Below the pieces are notes generated by a model that had not been told where the DNA came from, searched no databases, and was given only the letters and a program-made list of their open reading frames with translations. A program made the translations under genes and the position numbers. This document shows, piece after piece, positions 12,001 through 25,553 of a stretch of 64,000 nucleotides of DNA. The stretch is from Vespa crabro. Taxonomy: Eukaryota > Arthropoda > Insecta > Hymenoptera > Vespidae. The stretch is from positions 7,427,999 to 7,491,998 of the forward strand of contig NC_060956.1 of NCBI RefSeq assembly GCF_910589235.1, written 5' to 3'. Position 1 is the first letter of the stretch; each line of letters starts with the position of its first letter.

Positions 12001-12827
12001 AAATGACGTTCTTTGTCTGAAACATCATTCTGTGAAATTTCAGATCTCAACCCCTCGTTTAATGATAATATGGGAGAACGCCTAATAGAAGACAAGACAG
12101 GACAAGAGAGGACCATTCCGTTCCGCCCTGTTTGTGATGTGGGTGTGTCTGTCTGCCTGTTTAGGGTGAAATAGGGGGAATGTGTCTGTCTGTATATCTG
12201 AGGTGAGGAGGACGTGTAAACGGGAATTAATAAATAATCAAAGGATTTTGATTCGAAAGCTTTTTGAGACGAGTAGAAATAAAGAAAGGGAAACTCTTTT
12301 TCTGGAATTTCGTTTCAATTACTAATAATTGTATTTACGTGATTATGCTAAAATGTTTCCATCTTTATCTCTCTCCCTCTCTCTCTTTCTCTTAAGATTC
12401 TATTTCTAACTCTCTGTTTTACATATTGTTATCTCTACGTCAAATTTGTTTTGTTCGTTAGATTAGATTTATTTTCATAAAAACCAAAAAAAAAATTCCT
12501 TTATAACTGCTATAACTATCGTCTAATGGATTTCTTTCTTTCTTTCTTTCTTTCTTTTTTCTCTTTTCTTTTTTTTTTGTATGTATTTCATTATCATTTT
12601 GAAATATTCTAAAATATCTTAAATTTACCTGAATACTTTTTAATTTTCATTAAAATATCAATTTAAATAGCAAAAGATAATTTTCTTTCTTTCGGATGGA
12701 CGAGTGTACGCGTCATGAAACAATAAATAGCCATCTCTTTATGACGAATATATTCGTCAAAGACAATTAATAGGTTAAACAATTCTTTGATAACGACGAA
12801 GGAACAATAAAAATTTTGAATTTGCTC

Positions 12828-12891
<64 letters not shown>
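12828..12891. repeat. (TTA)n microsatellite
   Basis: About 21 perfect TTA units, followed by degenerate TTA/TTAC. Confidence 0.95.
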
Positions 12892-13519
12892 CATTACCAA
12901 TATTATTATTATTATTACTGTTACTAATACTATTACTATTATTATTATAATTATAGTTAAAAAAATATATTCTATTCTATTTCCATTCTCATTACACATG
13001 TTCCTTCGATTTCCTTTTTCTTTTTCTTCTTTTTTGTTTTTTTTTGTTTTCTTTTTTTTTCGCACGTGTCTTCGACACACGTCCAATTTAACAACGGACG
13101 AAGATTTCGAAAGATTTGAAACAATTAAATACTTATTGGATATCTACCATACTGGTCGCTTGGATTCTCCGGGATGCAAGAGAGGGCAGCCGCATTGCGC
13201 TACCCCCACTATCACTAGCACCGGTCATAAAACGCACGCTTGCGATCCTTCTTTCACGGAATGTATATATATATATATATAGCGGATATCGCTTGGTACC
13301 TTTACAACTGTCCTACACCTCGAAAACGACGACGTTGCTATGCTCTTCCCGATAATTAAAAAGCTCTTCTCCGCGAGACGTAGATTAGCATAATGAAAAT
13401 GCATGAAAAGAAAAAAGAAAAATATATATTATGAAAATAGGACGTAGTTGAATTGGATGGGTTAGGTTACGTTGAAAATAAGAGAAGGAAAATAAAAAAT
13501 AAGAAAAAAAACAGAAAGA

Positions 13520-13520
<1 letters not shown>

Positions 13521-13569
<49 letters not shown>
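13521..13569. repeat. (AT)n microsatellite
   Basis: About 24 AT units. Confidence 0.95.
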
Positions 13570-13581
<12 letters not shown>

Positions 13582-15004
13582 TTACGTATATCCATTGTTT
13601 ATCATTTTTTCGTATTTAAAGGCAATTGGTATTATTTGGCATATTGTCGACTAACCAACGTCTTGTTCTTTCTATTAACGTTTAATTAACAGACTGATGA
13701 GAAACTTCCCGCTGTTTGAGCATCGATTTCCTTTTATAACGTAACAATGTCCGCCATTGCATCGCCACGCCGGCCAGCACATTCAAGCCGGCCGGCACGT
13801 CGGTATCGGACAATGCAGAAAGGAATTGTTTCCCTTTTACGGGATGACATTAATCAACCCCAACGTTATTTCACCAATGGCGAAAACTCAAGGCGATGTA
13901 ATTTACACGTTCTTGTTATCCACAATGGTTCATGAAACCAGATTAAATTGAAAATTATTTGCGGCGCTACTTTCGATTCAGGCTATATCGTTCTCCAATA
14001 TGCTACAATAGTGTGTGTGTATGTGTGTGTGTGTGTGTATATGTATTAATAGTTGTTAGATCGAAGAATCTAAACGTGTTCGTTCGTCTCAGGATATATA
14101 TTTCATTCAGAATAAATCATATCTGTATCCATTTGAAATTCAATTTAAAATGTTATTCATAATTCTTTTTTCTTTTTTCATTTTTTTTTTGTTTTATTTT
14201 TTTTTTCTTACGAACTAAAAGATAGAAATAAATTTTCTTTAATAGGATCGGATTAATTTAAATACTCGAGAGTTAAAACTTAAAAACAATTTAAATTTAA
14301 ATGTTAACTATCAAACACGTGCGATAAGATTATTTCCCTTTTAAAGGTTTGATGTCAGCACTTGAGAATTCTTAGTTTATGGTAATTCACCGGATAATAT
14401 GTTCAGTCGATAACATATATTGATATCTGACATTTCTTACGGAACAGAGAAATTGCCGATAAGGTAGGAAATTTCGATACAGTGATTAAAAAATTCACGA
14501 TGACGAATATTTTTCATTCATTAAAAAATAATCGAGTATTTAACTATAATGAACAAATTTAATTACTAATAAACATTGATAAATGACCGATCATTTAAAT
14601 GGCACGATTGGTTTTAAATATTGAATTTAAAAAATTAAATAAATTTAGAAACTTATCAAAATGCAAACGTTAAGCAATACATTAGAAAATCGATTGTCAG
14701 TCTTATGATTCATTGATCATTTTTTGCCAACGTAAACAATGACAGAAATTACCTTCCTTCTTATTGAATACAAAAAGACAGATAGAGAAAGAAAAAATGA
14801 GAGAAAGAGAGAAAGAGACAGACAGACAGAGGAAGAAACGAATATAAAACGTGTGGGTTCATCATTCGCGAAAGAGAAACTACGCCATTAACTTGTCTTT
14901 TAAATCATTTTCGCTTGATTGGACAAATGAAGATATGTCGCGCGATAATTAACACTATGTTCGTCACTTTTTATTAATGTCGAAGTTCACTTGGAATTAT
15001 TAAC

Positions 15005-15006
<2 letters not shown>

Positions 15007-15056
<50 letters not shown>
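15007..15056. repeat. (AT)n microsatellite
   Basis: About 24 AT units. Confidence 0.95.
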
Positions 15057-15061
<5 letters not shown>

Positions 15062-17397
15062 TATATAAATAAACCAAGTATTATATATACATGTATCATG
15101 AAGAGAAAATTGAAAACTTTTTTTTTATAGAGTAATAGATATAATACACATGAAAATGATTTTATTCAAATAGGATGTCGGTCAGATTAGAAAAAAGAAA
15201 AATGAAAAAAAAGAAACAGAAATAAAAAAGAAGAGTGAAGAGTTTGCTTTCCATGCGATTATTCATGGTTATGTCACGAAAATGTTGAGAAAGGTGCGCG
15301 TCCTGAACTCGCGTGATTCCTGGCTATAGAATGGCAGTGAAAGCATCAACAATAAGTAACAAGTATAAGTGTAATCGTCATATCGAACGGACATGTTCGT
15401 TTGATTGTGTACATCATTTAAACGTGCATACACATGTACATTATTGTAAAATGATGTTTGTGGCTTACTAGGAAGGAAACGTTAAAATTCTCTCTTTTCT
15501 AACTCTCTCTCTCCTTCTCTCTCTTTTTTTTTATCTCTCTCTCTCTCTCTCTCTCTCTCTTTTCTATCTATCTTTCTATGTTTCTCTTTCTCCTTTCTCT
15601 CGCATTCCTAAAATGCATAAGACGCCAATCGATGCGAGTGTAACGTCGACGCCAACGTTGAGTCACTTTGTCCGAAAGTTGTTTGCAGAAATCGTTCTCG
15701 GCTTCTCTTCACTTATCAAGACTTTTTCCTGTCATCCTTTTAGGATAGCCTCGATACTCTTATCCCGCAGGATGTTACAAAGTTCCACTGATAAGTTGTT
15801 TACGTATGTACGTTTCCTCTACGTTTTTAACAGGTTGTATTTCTCTCGGCGTTTCTCAAACTTCAAACTTCGTTGTCTTCGTCAAACAATAGAATATTTG
15901 TAAACATTTCCGCAAAATATTTCTTGTAGGAAGCTTTTAACAAAAATTGTTTTCATTAAATCACAAAGTATCGATATCACAGAGATAATCGATCGATCTC
16001 AATATTAATTTTTCTCGATTGAAAATCTCATTCGTTTCAGTTTCAACGTTAAATTGCATTTCCAATTCGCAACTATTTAATCGTATCTTAATTTAAAAAT
16101 ATTGTTTTTTATGGGGGATGGAGCAAATTGTTCGAGGGTCGTAACAACGACTTAACGTCGTTTTACAGACGGCACGTAAGCAACCGTCTAAATTTGGATT
16201 TTCTTTGCGACGGGACAAGAGTTTAGGAGAGAACGTTTATGAAATTCCACTTTTCATATGGAACCTTGGAAGAATTTTCGTGCGTTCCTAAAACGAGTAT
16301 CGATCGTGAAAAAAAATTCGTCTCGCATTGAATTAAAGGGGGAAAAAAAAAGAAAAAAGAAAAAATAAAGAAAGAAAGAAAGAATGAAAGACAGAAATAA
16401 GAAATCATGTAAAAAGAAAAACGAAGGAAATGTGCGAGTTCTATAAAAGATTTCGAAATTAATCAGCGCATTATAATCGTGGCATAAAGTTAGCTTGCCG
16501 TAACGAGCCCGTACGTTTCCTTAAAGGTGAAAGTAAAAGTTGTCTGGCACTTTGCCGTGCGGCTCATGCCGCAAAATCGTTCGTTCGAATTGGCCCTTAT
16601 CGTTTGCCGCACATTCTACGAGAGAACTTCCGGAATTTGGAAGATATTTTTTGTTCACCTACTTTCTAGTATTCGAAAACCTTTTGGTCTTCTCCATTTT
16701 AGTAAATATGATGTTAAATTAATTTCTATTTTAGATATAATTTCGAGACATAAATTTTTTTTATATTTTTTTAAATATCTCACTTTACAGATTCAATTTA
16801 GAGATATTGTTGGATATAATTTTATTATATCTTTCAGACATAATTTAAATATAATTTTATAATAATTTTGAAAAAAAAAAAAACAAGAAAAGAAAGAAAT
16901 TTATTTAACTTTTATCCATATAATTTTTATCTTCATTTAATTTCATCAAAATTATGAAGTAAGAATTAAAGAAGAAGTTTCTTTGGATAAATATGTTAAA
17001 TTCATCAATACAACATCTTTTTACTATATAACGTGAATACTATCAAACGAAAAAAAATAAATCGATTCGAACATTTTCTTCGCTCGTATTTTCCTCCTCC
17101 TCTTTTAACCGGCAGATAATTCTAATTAAATTGTTCGTGACTAACGTTGAGCGAATACAACTCGTGACTCAGAAACCATCCCGATGAGACGTTCAACAAA
17201 CTGGCCCGCATCGAATATTATAAAACATTGCTTTTAAAATTCACGCGACTCTCTTTTACTGGATTGTCGGATCAAAGAAAGAGATTTTTTTTTAAATGAA
17301 GGGAGAAAGCATCGTAAGTGCAGAAAATGAAGTTCGATCGTAAATTTCCTTGCTCTTTTATCATTCATTCGTTCCGTATTTTACATTTTTTTCCCTT

Positions 17398-17434
<37 letters not shown>

Positions 17435-18599
17435 ATTTTGTTTTTTTTCTTTTTTATCGCTTCAAACAAAATTACCAGGTCGGCCGACGATAATTTTACG
17501 AAGATCGTAGGTACTCACGTTGCAACGCGTTCTACATTTTGCAACGAGACCCGAGAGCCAATGGTAGAGAGGCGAATTTTATTTCGGTCGAAAGACTCGT
17601 CTTTTTGCATTCGAGAATCAGCCCGGCGTCTCGTTCCTCTCAGTCGAGATATTTTCAGGAGCTCCAACAGGGAGAACTCTGGCACATTGCATACCTCGAA
17701 AAAGTCATTTCATCCGCGCTATGCTACGTCTGGCTTGTGAAAGATAAAAGTGAAGCTTTTTTTAAAATTTCGTTATTTTATCTTCCATTCTCTCTCTCTC
17801 TCTCTCTCTTTTCCCCTCTCTCTCCTTCTCTCTGTATCTATCTATCTATCTATCTCTTTTTCATACATATTTCTATTTTTATAATTTTTTCTTTTTTTTT
17901 TTTTTTTATCGACAAATAAATCCATATTTTATACACAGAAGAGAGATAACAGAAATATCATACGTTCGTTCATGCGAAGATAGAGAGATATAAATTCGTG
18001 AAATATAATATTTTGTTCGGGTTATAATACTCGAGGTATCGATTCTCGCATAGGTTTCGATCAAGTTTAAACTCTCGGCATTTCTGTGTCGTCGTTGAAC
18101 GCCTTCGGAATATTGATATTAAACGACTATCATTACTGACATTGGAGACGTCTATAGAGCATTGTTCGACAATACATACACAAGTTCTCTCGACATGGAT
18201 CAGTGCATCGTTCGTTTATAATATCTCGTTTGGACGCACTCGACCGAATGGCACGTTACCTTCGAGCGCGATCGATCGTAAATAAAGTCTACCGACTCTT
18301 CTCGTCTCTTTCGCAAAGATTTATTGATATTGGATAAATCTGATTAGATCAAGCATTTTTTTTTCTTAATCTTTTTTACAAATTTCGGTTGACCTAAATA
18401 GTGACTATATCGGAGGAATTAATTCTCTACACACAAAAAATTTACATTTTGATCATTCAACGTCCATTTTTCAACTAATCTCAATGGTAAATAATTTCGA
18501 TCATTATTATAAAAGAAAATAAAAAAAAAAAAAAGAAAAAGAAGGATAGAAGTATGAAAAAAAAACCATTCGAACAAGGAAGCTTGATATCGGTATCGA

Positions 18600-18601
18600 T
18601 A

Positions 18602-18640
<39 letters not shown>
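18600..18640. repeat. (AC)n microsatellite
   Basis: CA dinucleotide run with one T interruption. Confidence 0.95.
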
Positions 18641-18644
<4 letters not shown>

Positions 18645-19141
18645 GCGTGATCCTATTTTTTCACCTGTCCCATATTCACCGATCCCCGCAATAAAATAGG
18701 CTCCTCTTTCTATCATCTTATATTCTTCTTCCGTTTTCCCCTTATAATTCAAGTTTAGAATGGTCCTGCTAATATGTCGTCGCCGTACCACAATCCCATG
18801 ATGGCAAAAAAAGAAAAGTAACAGACAGAGAATCGTGACAGCTTTCGAAGGTTTATAATGGTCCGTACTGTGGGATGACATAAAGAAATGCACCCCACAA
18901 TGTTTCTATGAAACGTACCGACTATTTAGTCGTTGGAACTAGCAAAACTTTTATTGCCATTGCTTAGAAATTTTCCTTGCTTTAACCCAAAACATGCGAT
19001 TCGTTTTACTCGAAGTTTAGTGACTTTCTTCTCGTTTCACCTATATAAAAAACATACACAAGCTTACACAAACATACATAGGGTAATGTAGTATATCATA
19101 AATGTATTTTATCGAAACGAAGAGAAATCGAATCATGATCA

Positions 19142-19198
19142 TTATTATTATTTTTATCATTATCATCATCATCTTCATCATCATCATCATCATCATCG

Positions 19199-19256
<58 letters not shown>

Positions 19257-19263
19257 CATTATT
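19142..19263. repeat. (ATT)n / (ATC)n compound microsatellite
   Basis: ATC-rich repeats (about 19155-19200) pass into about 20 pure ATT units. Confidence 0.9.
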
Positions 19264-19746
19264 ATTACAACAATAAGGAAACATTACTATTCGAATTTTT
19301 CTATTCCTTATTTTATATGCACTTTAAGCAGTCAATGATACGAATCACGTGGCGAGTATATAGTAATCGTAGATGGAGAGTGAAAGTGTGTCACTGAATT
19401 TTTTTCATTTTTGCATTGTCGTCATAGATCTCGAAACGATTTAACGTCACAGCTTGATCACGTATATCCTGTATCCTGCAGCATGCGAACGCATACAAGC
19501 GTTCACCGTCTAATACCATTACGATCGCTAATACTATTAACCAACGCTATTACCGTTACAGGTTCCCTCGGTATTTCATCTTAATGGAACGATTTCGCCG
19601 TTTCCTTCGCTTACCAACATCAGTAATACCAGTTTCTATGAAGAACCGTGACCATGGTTCTATATAATCTTATCGCACGCTAAAGTTTAAATATCTTTTA
19701 CTTATCAAGAATCCGATAGAATTGAAAAACGTTTCGAATCAATGAT

Positions 19747-19786
<40 letters not shown>

Positions 19787-20859
19787 ATTATGTAAATATA
19801 TGTATCTACCTGGTTAAAATATTATATTTAGATTCTAAAAACATTTTCGATTATTGACTCATATTCCTATTAAGGGACATGCAATACGTTGAAGTATTTT
19901 CGTATGAAAGGAAAAAAGTATACGGGGTGTAACCCATTTATGCTTGACGGATAAAAAAGAAAAACGGTTCTGGCGATTAATCGGATGGAAAAATTGCATC
20001 CCAGCTTGCGGACAGCTTCTGTGTAAATATCGGTAAACATCCATTTGAGAGGAGTTACTTTTCTGCTTTGGGGGTAAATAAAAATGGATGTAATGGTAAA
20101 GAGAGAGAGGGAGAGAGAGAGAGAGAGAGATAGAGAGAGAGTACAATGATATATCACGATTTCCAGACGTGGAAGTAATCGAAAAATTGATGATTCTGAC
20201 GTAAGTTAACTGGCTCGTATACAAAGTGCTTCCGAGAAAAAGAAAGAAGCAAAAGAAGAAAAACGTGAAACACACCATAAATACCATTTTTATCTCGTCC
20301 ATTTTCCTCGTATCAGCTTGACTAGTTTTTGGGCAACGAGCAAGTCGTCGTAAACGGTACTAAAAATATACTTCTCTAAAAAAAAAATCTTCACTTTTCC
20401 ATTAATTATATTTGTCAAGAATCATCTGAACCATAAACAGAATTATTAGTATCAATTAATTTATTAATCCATGATGTGTATAAAAAATAAAAAGAATTCA
20501 TCCAGAATAACATTAACTAACGTTAGATCGTTAGTATAAAAATAAAAAAAAAAAAAAACAAAAGAAAAAAAATGAATAACGATAATGAATATAATGAGTA
20601 AACATAAATTATCTTTTTTAATCTTACACGCAAATAATAGAAAATCATTTTTGTTATATTTAAAACTTCAATATCGTTTTTTCTGTAAGACAATCACATC
20701 TCTTTTATAATAGCTTATAAACACGTAATTTAATTTCATGGATATTACAATGCTTTAAAGAAAAAAAAAAAGGAATAAATTAAAGAAAGAAAAAGAATAG
20801 AAAAAGAAAGGTTAGAAAAAGAAAGAGGCAAGAGAATCTCTGTTTTTTACTCGTTAGGC

Positions 20860-21130
20860 TGGTAAGGGATGCGCGTAAACACGGTAAACGATCCGTAGGG
20901 TAATAGGGAGAGTAGCTGCGCAGCTACGTTGTTTAATAGTGGGGATAGACAGTGGGGAGTTGCGAGGAGCAGTGGTAGGGGTAGGCACGATGCACTCCGG
21001 GCCTCGAGCGTTTGTCAGTCATAGTCAGTCGTTCGGCGGACGCGCGCCGGTTTGGTTGTTTAATGTTATTGTTTATTATTTGTTCGATGCCACGCGATCA
21101 AACGGTTCTCGTGTTTCAATTTAACGTTCG
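20860..21130 (+). promoter_or_regulatory. Probable promoter of the PH-domain gene
   Basis: A GC- and CpG-richer block stands out from AT-rich surroundings about 1.3-1.5 kb before the start codon. It holds a 16-bp perfect palindrome at 20912-20927 (GTAGCTGCGCAGCTAC) with an NRF1-like TGCGCA core. Two arthropod-type initiator motifs TCAGTC lie at 21015-21020 and 21025-21030. No TATA box is evident just upstream, which fits an initiator-type promoter. Start site and assignment to this gene are inference from position and composition. Confidence 0.5.
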
Positions 21131-22410
21131 AAACGTGTCAACGGGGTTCGTGCAAAGACTCATGATTATTTCATGAGGTGGGAGTGTGATAGTGATGTGT
21201 TAAACGTTTCTCCTATTAAATTAACAATATAAAAGTATACATGCATATATATATATATATATATATATGTTTATATGTATATGTTTGTGTTAGTAGAAAG
21301 CTAATAGTAGTGCATTTGTATCACCTGTGTAAACAGTGACGAACGTTTCTTGTGCATCTGAATACCGAAAATATATATTCTATCTCAACGAGGAAGAGAG
21401 GAAGCTAGAGAGAGAGAGAAAGAAAGAGAGTAAGAGGGAGAGAGGGAGGGAGATAAAGATAGAAAGAAAGAAGATAATTAATAAATACGAAGGAAGAGAA
21501 AGACCGTAGAAACACAGACTTTCTTATCTCTCTCTTGGGATTCACACTCGGGACGATTACATTGCCAAAACATAACAAATAGTAAATCTTCTAAACGACC
21601 GATCAAGGAAATTTCGAGGAACTAAACTCTTATTGTTAGTTTCATGGAAGTTGATAATATAGGAAGGAGAATGCATTTTTTCTTGTCTTCTAATGAAGAC
21701 AACGTAATAATAGTATAATAATAATAATAACAACAACAACAACAACAACAACAACAATAACAATAATAATAATGATGATGATGATAATCGAAATCGAAAC
21801 GTAGAAGATACGTACATATATATTATTATTGTCGAGTTTCAAATAATCTCATAGAACGATAATATTATAAAGCGAAGGAAAGACACAGTGCAAAAACTGA
21901 ACGGCGCCTTCTCGATCGTCGAACCGTCGCCTCGACCAATAACGAACGTCGTCATCTTCCCCCCTTCACCTTCATCATTATTTTATCTTTTTCTCTCTCT
22001 TTACGTGTACTCTGCTATTTCGACGAAGAAAGAAGAAAAAGAAAAAGGAAGAAGAAGGAAAAGAAGGAGGAGGAGGAGGAGGGGGTGATGATGGTTTGGT
22101 GGGGGAGTTAAATCGTATGAAATTTTTCGAGGTTAGAGGCGCCATAGCAACGATTCCGTGACCCGTGTATGTGTGTGTTAATTAATTCGTCATTATTAAA
22201 CGTGATTCAGTCTCGTTTGAATTTTGTTATCCATTGTGTGGAGGCATTTAAAAGACAATGTGGACTATTGACTGAACGGGTAATTTTTTGTTTTTCGGGA
22301 GGTGGTGGTGGTGGTGGGGGTGGGGGTGGTGGCGGAGGAGGCGAGGAGGAGGAAGAAGAAGAAGGGAGGAGCCGATAGAGTAAAGTGAGAAGAAACAAAA
22401 GGCGGTGGAG
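21031..22410 (+). other. Probable 5' leader of the PH-domain gene
   Basis: This lies between the initiator-like motifs and the start codon. It contains a short (AT)n near 21247-21268, a GA-rich patch at 21400-21470, an (AAC)n/(AAT)n tract at 21719-21785 and two G-rich tracts (22065-22106 and 22297-22350). An in-frame TAA at 22381-22383, ten codons before the ATG, rules out a longer N-terminus within this exon. A spliced leader intron inside this span cannot be excluded. Confidence 0.4.
22297..22350 (+). promoter_or_regulatory. G-rich tract with G-quadruplex potential in the leader
   Basis: Many GG to GGGGG runs separated by one base (T, C or A) lie on the transcribed sense strand, ending about 60 nt before the start codon. 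Such tracts can fold as DNA or RNA G-quadruplexes and may damp translation. Function here is inferred. Confidence 0.5.
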
Positions 22411-22513
22411 ATGATGATGGCGCCACAGGTGGTGGGTGTTCTGCTGAAGAAGCCGGGACAGCAGAACCACCCGCGCATAACGCCCCTCGATCGACAGGAA
22501 ACCAAGATAAGGG
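22411..22513 (+). CDS. PH-domain protein, coding exon 1
   Basis: First coding exon of the one clear gene. It encodes residues 1-34 and the first base of Gly35. Three consecutive ATGs open the frame (22411, 22414, 22417). The third has A at -3 and G at +4, so it may be used as well. An in-frame TAA at 22381 lies just upstream. The peptide begins MMMAPQVVGVLLKKPGQ and has no signal peptide. It ends at a consensus donor (GTGAGT from 22514) in phase 1. Joined to the acceptor at 58109 it gives a Gly codon and continues directly into the first strand of a PH fold, which is the main evidence that these exons belong together. The short segment before the PH fold (residues 4-34) is basic and Pro/Gln-rich and resembles nothing I recognise. 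Confidence 0.75.
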
Positions 22514-22782
22514 GTGAGTTTCCGTTCCTTATTTTTCTTTTTTTTTTTTTGGATCCCTCACTTGTCTCTTTCGATCCGCCTTCTCTCTCCCTTACTTCCC
22601 TTTTTTCAGTTATGTCTTTTATTTAATAGATGAAAGGTTTATATAGGAATATCTTGGATTTCTATGAGATTCTATATGCCAAATATTCGATCGATGAAAC
22701 GCTCGGGCTATTCAAGTGAGATCGATTGGAGCGTGCGTATATGTACCGTATATACGTATACGTACATTTATTGATGTTCGAG

Positions 22783-22792
22783 CGAGAGAGAC

Positions 22793-22864
<72 letters not shown>
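22783..22864. repeat. (GA)n microsatellite
   Basis: About 40 nearly perfect GA units, 270 bp after the exon 1 donor. Confidence 0.95.
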
Positions 22865-22872
<8 letters not shown>

Positions 22873-23639
22873 ATAGAGGACGAATATAACATGCTTTCTC
22901 TCGACATCTTTTTTCATTACATTTTGCCAATAATTTGTTCGTTGAGAAAAGGTAGAAATGTCACAAATGAAAAAGTAATTAATTTCAAGTGAAATTGTAA
23001 TAACGTTTGTTTTACTTTCTCTTTGATTTATAAAGAATAAGTCGAAGTAATTGAAATGATTATGTATTATTAAATGATTCGGTACAAGAGAATTTCGGAA
23101 GAATGCGTTAAAGTAATAAGTGTCCATGTATGTCCATGTATCCCGTATATCATAGATAACAATTTTGTTATTCAATCTCGTTGCGGTTTATTAACCTAAT
23201 CTTTCGACCGCCTGTTATTTTATTTTATCTATGTACTTTCGCTTTATCTGAGCACAATTAATTTCTAACCGCACGCGGATATCCTGATTGACAACCGCAA
23301 CGGGATAGAATACGATAGCCATGGTATATTCATTTCAAAAAGAAATGGCGAGACTGAGAACCGCGTACTTACCTATATCACTTTGGAGAACGCTTAACAT
23401 TCTTTGACATAATGAGGATTCGAAAGGCCGAAATGCCAAGGAGTTCGTCGATCTTGTCCTTTTCTCGATCTTGAATATGTTACACGTTCATCCGTAAAAA
23501 AAAAAAATAGAAAAAATTATTAAATGGTTAAGTATATGAAAATTATAACATAGACGTTGTTAGAAGTAGAAAAGAGAGATTTAAAAATTATATCTTAAAT
23601 AATAGGGATACCATTATAAAGAATCCAACCAGTTAGTTT

Positions 23640-23990
23640 AAAAACGTTGAGGAATTTGTGTACACCTAAAAAGTTTTCAAATATTTATTTTACAGAAAAA
23701 TATTTTTTTATTTAGTGGTATTATTATCCTTACAGAAAAATATTATGTGATAATTTCATTGGGCAAATTCTTAAAATTCATGAAGTTACAGCCGTTCGAA
23801 GTCGATCCTAACGAGTTCGACATTACATTTATCTTAAACTTTAAACATTGTTATCTCGAAAATATTTATTTTGCAAATTTGTGGAAAATGATATTTTAAA
23901 AATTATTCAATCGATTTGAATGAAATTTGGTGGACGATTATTTCTCATTTCATTTTTTTTTCAGGTCATAATATCTGTTTCTTACCTTTT
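23640..23990. other. Possible transposon-derived AT-rich relic
   Basis: Words such as ATTATCTCGAAAA, ATTCAATCGATTTGAATG and AAATTTGGTGGACG resemble the non-coding parts of dispersed insect repeats as I remember them. No ends or coding frame are visible, so this is only a suspicion. Confidence 0.2.
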
Positions 23991-24359
23991 AATCATTAAA
24001 AAACTATTTTTTTATCAAAAATCTCATGGGAAATTCAATCACTCATTTTTTTTTTGTTAAATGAAAATCTTATAAGTCCTTCGTGAAGTACTGATTTCTT
24101 TGGTTCTTTACTTTATCTTTTCTTTTTCATTTTGATAATACTTTGAGGAGATATTGTTGGAGCTGTACAAAACGACTTTGGTTCGATATCGACAATAACA
24201 AGAAGATAATGGATTGTTTTAATTTTTTCATTGGAAAATATTCTTCATATTACATACTCACTCAAATTTAATAATTTTTTATTAATAATATAAATAAGAT
24301 GCAAAAAATTATAAAAATTTGCCTTTTTTTAAAATTCATCCAAATATATGTAACCTCGT

Positions 24360-24750
24360 AAATATAAGTAACTCGTTTTATCAATCCATAATAGAATTGA
24401 ATTAATTATTATTAATCCATGTAATAGTTAAAACTTAATTACTAATTAATAAATTTTAAGGAAGAAAAAGAGCTTCGAAATTATTTTAAATAATATAAAC
24501 GACGTGAATATATCCATTAATGTGAGAGTCAACAAAAATATATCAAACATAAATGACTCATTTTACCAATTCACAATAAAATGATTAATTGAATTAAGTT
24601 AATTAGTATAAATTCATGTAGTTAAATTATTATTTTATCAATTATTATGTACAAAAATTATTCAATAATAATGATTTAATAATTTGAAAGTTAAGAAATA
24701 AAAAAGAAAGTTTAGAAATTATATTAGAATATTTAAATGACGAAGACAAC
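24360..24750. repeat. Diverged tandem duplication, period about 185 bp
   Basis: Two copies start near 24360 and 24545. They share, in order, AAAYATAARTRACTCRTTTTA, CAAT.CA.AATARAAT, GAATTAA, AT.CATGTA and TTA.AATTATT, and end in a GAAA-rich segment before A..GACG. Divergence is high, so it is old. Confidence 0.55.
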
Positions 24751-25030
24751 ATTTAAAATCATTCAGTGATACCACAAACATAGTTCAAAAATAATACACA
24801 CTATAATTTTGGTACGCCGATGAGAGAAAGAAAGAGAAGGAAAATTGTATGTAAACTCTCCGTTCACTGAGATTTACCGATCCTGACATTACCGACCCCG
24901 TGATTCATTCGATCTTAGTTATTACGACATTACAAAGTCTTATCGACTTCTAACTCAACAACGACTATTCTCGTTTCTTCTTTGAATTTTTCTATTATTG
25001 TTACTGATATCACTGATATGAGATAGTAAT

Positions 25031-25110
25031 GAGAGAGAGAGAGAGTGAGAAAGAGAGAGAGAGAAAGAGGGAGAGAGAGAGAGAGAAAGAGGGAGAGACA
25101 AAGAGAGAAA

Positions 25111-25160
<50 letters not shown>
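25031..25160. repeat. (GA)n microsatellite, interrupted
   Basis: About 130 bp of GA with GGGA, AAGA and ACAA interruptions. Confidence 0.95.
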
Positions 25161-25163
<3 letters not shown>

Positions 25164-25553
25164 CGTATAATTAGAATCGAGTCCATTCTAATCATCGATC
25201 CTAATCTCGACGATATTCTTTTAACTTTTATTTTATCCGTGACGTGTAAGTACTTTAACCCTTAGTTAGAAGACGATCCTGCTACTTTGACATTTAAATA
25301 TCATACTATTCAATGAATATGTTTTCCGACCCTCTTACGTCAATGTTTTTAAGAACCTTCCCTTTCACAAATTCCGTTGATTTTCCAAATGGTTCAAGAT
25401 GATATCCTTTGATCGTAATCGCTTATCTTCTCTTTCTCTCTTTCTCTTTCTCTCTCTCTTTTTCTCTCATGAGAATCTTTGAAAGGCCTTTTAAAGTCTC
25501 GTCTCGTTCGTCGTACACGATTGACAATTCGTACTCCGTAATCCGGTATCTGG

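Larger units (their letters stand above)
12001..15000. other. No gene seen; microsatellites and one GC-richer patch
   Basis: Holds (TTA)n at 12828-12891, (AT)n at 13521-13569 and (GT)n at about 14011-14038. A GC-richer patch at 13745-13830 contains repeated GCCGGC(C) words. Its 62-64-codon frames have no recognisable domain and lack splice support. The rest is AT-rich and featureless. Confidence 0.5.
15057..20859. other. No gene seen upstream of the PH-domain gene
   Basis: Low-complexity tracts include (CT)n at 15536-15560, 17402-17432 and 17786-17830, (AC)n at 18600-18640, (ATT)n at 19201-19263, (AT)n at 19749-19781 and (GA)n at 20100-20142. A frame of 96 codons at 15613-15903 is repeat-free but lacks a strong splice context or domain. 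A 6-bp-stem hairpin (TGCGGC / GCCGCA) sits at 16558-16573. Confidence 0.5.

Noticed and set aside
15613..15903. 96-codon repeat-free + strand frame
   Set aside because: No splice context, domain or codon bias distinguishes it from chance.
22405..22410. GTG start six bases before the ATG
   Set aside because: Non-ATG initiation is unlikely here and three ATGs follow at once.
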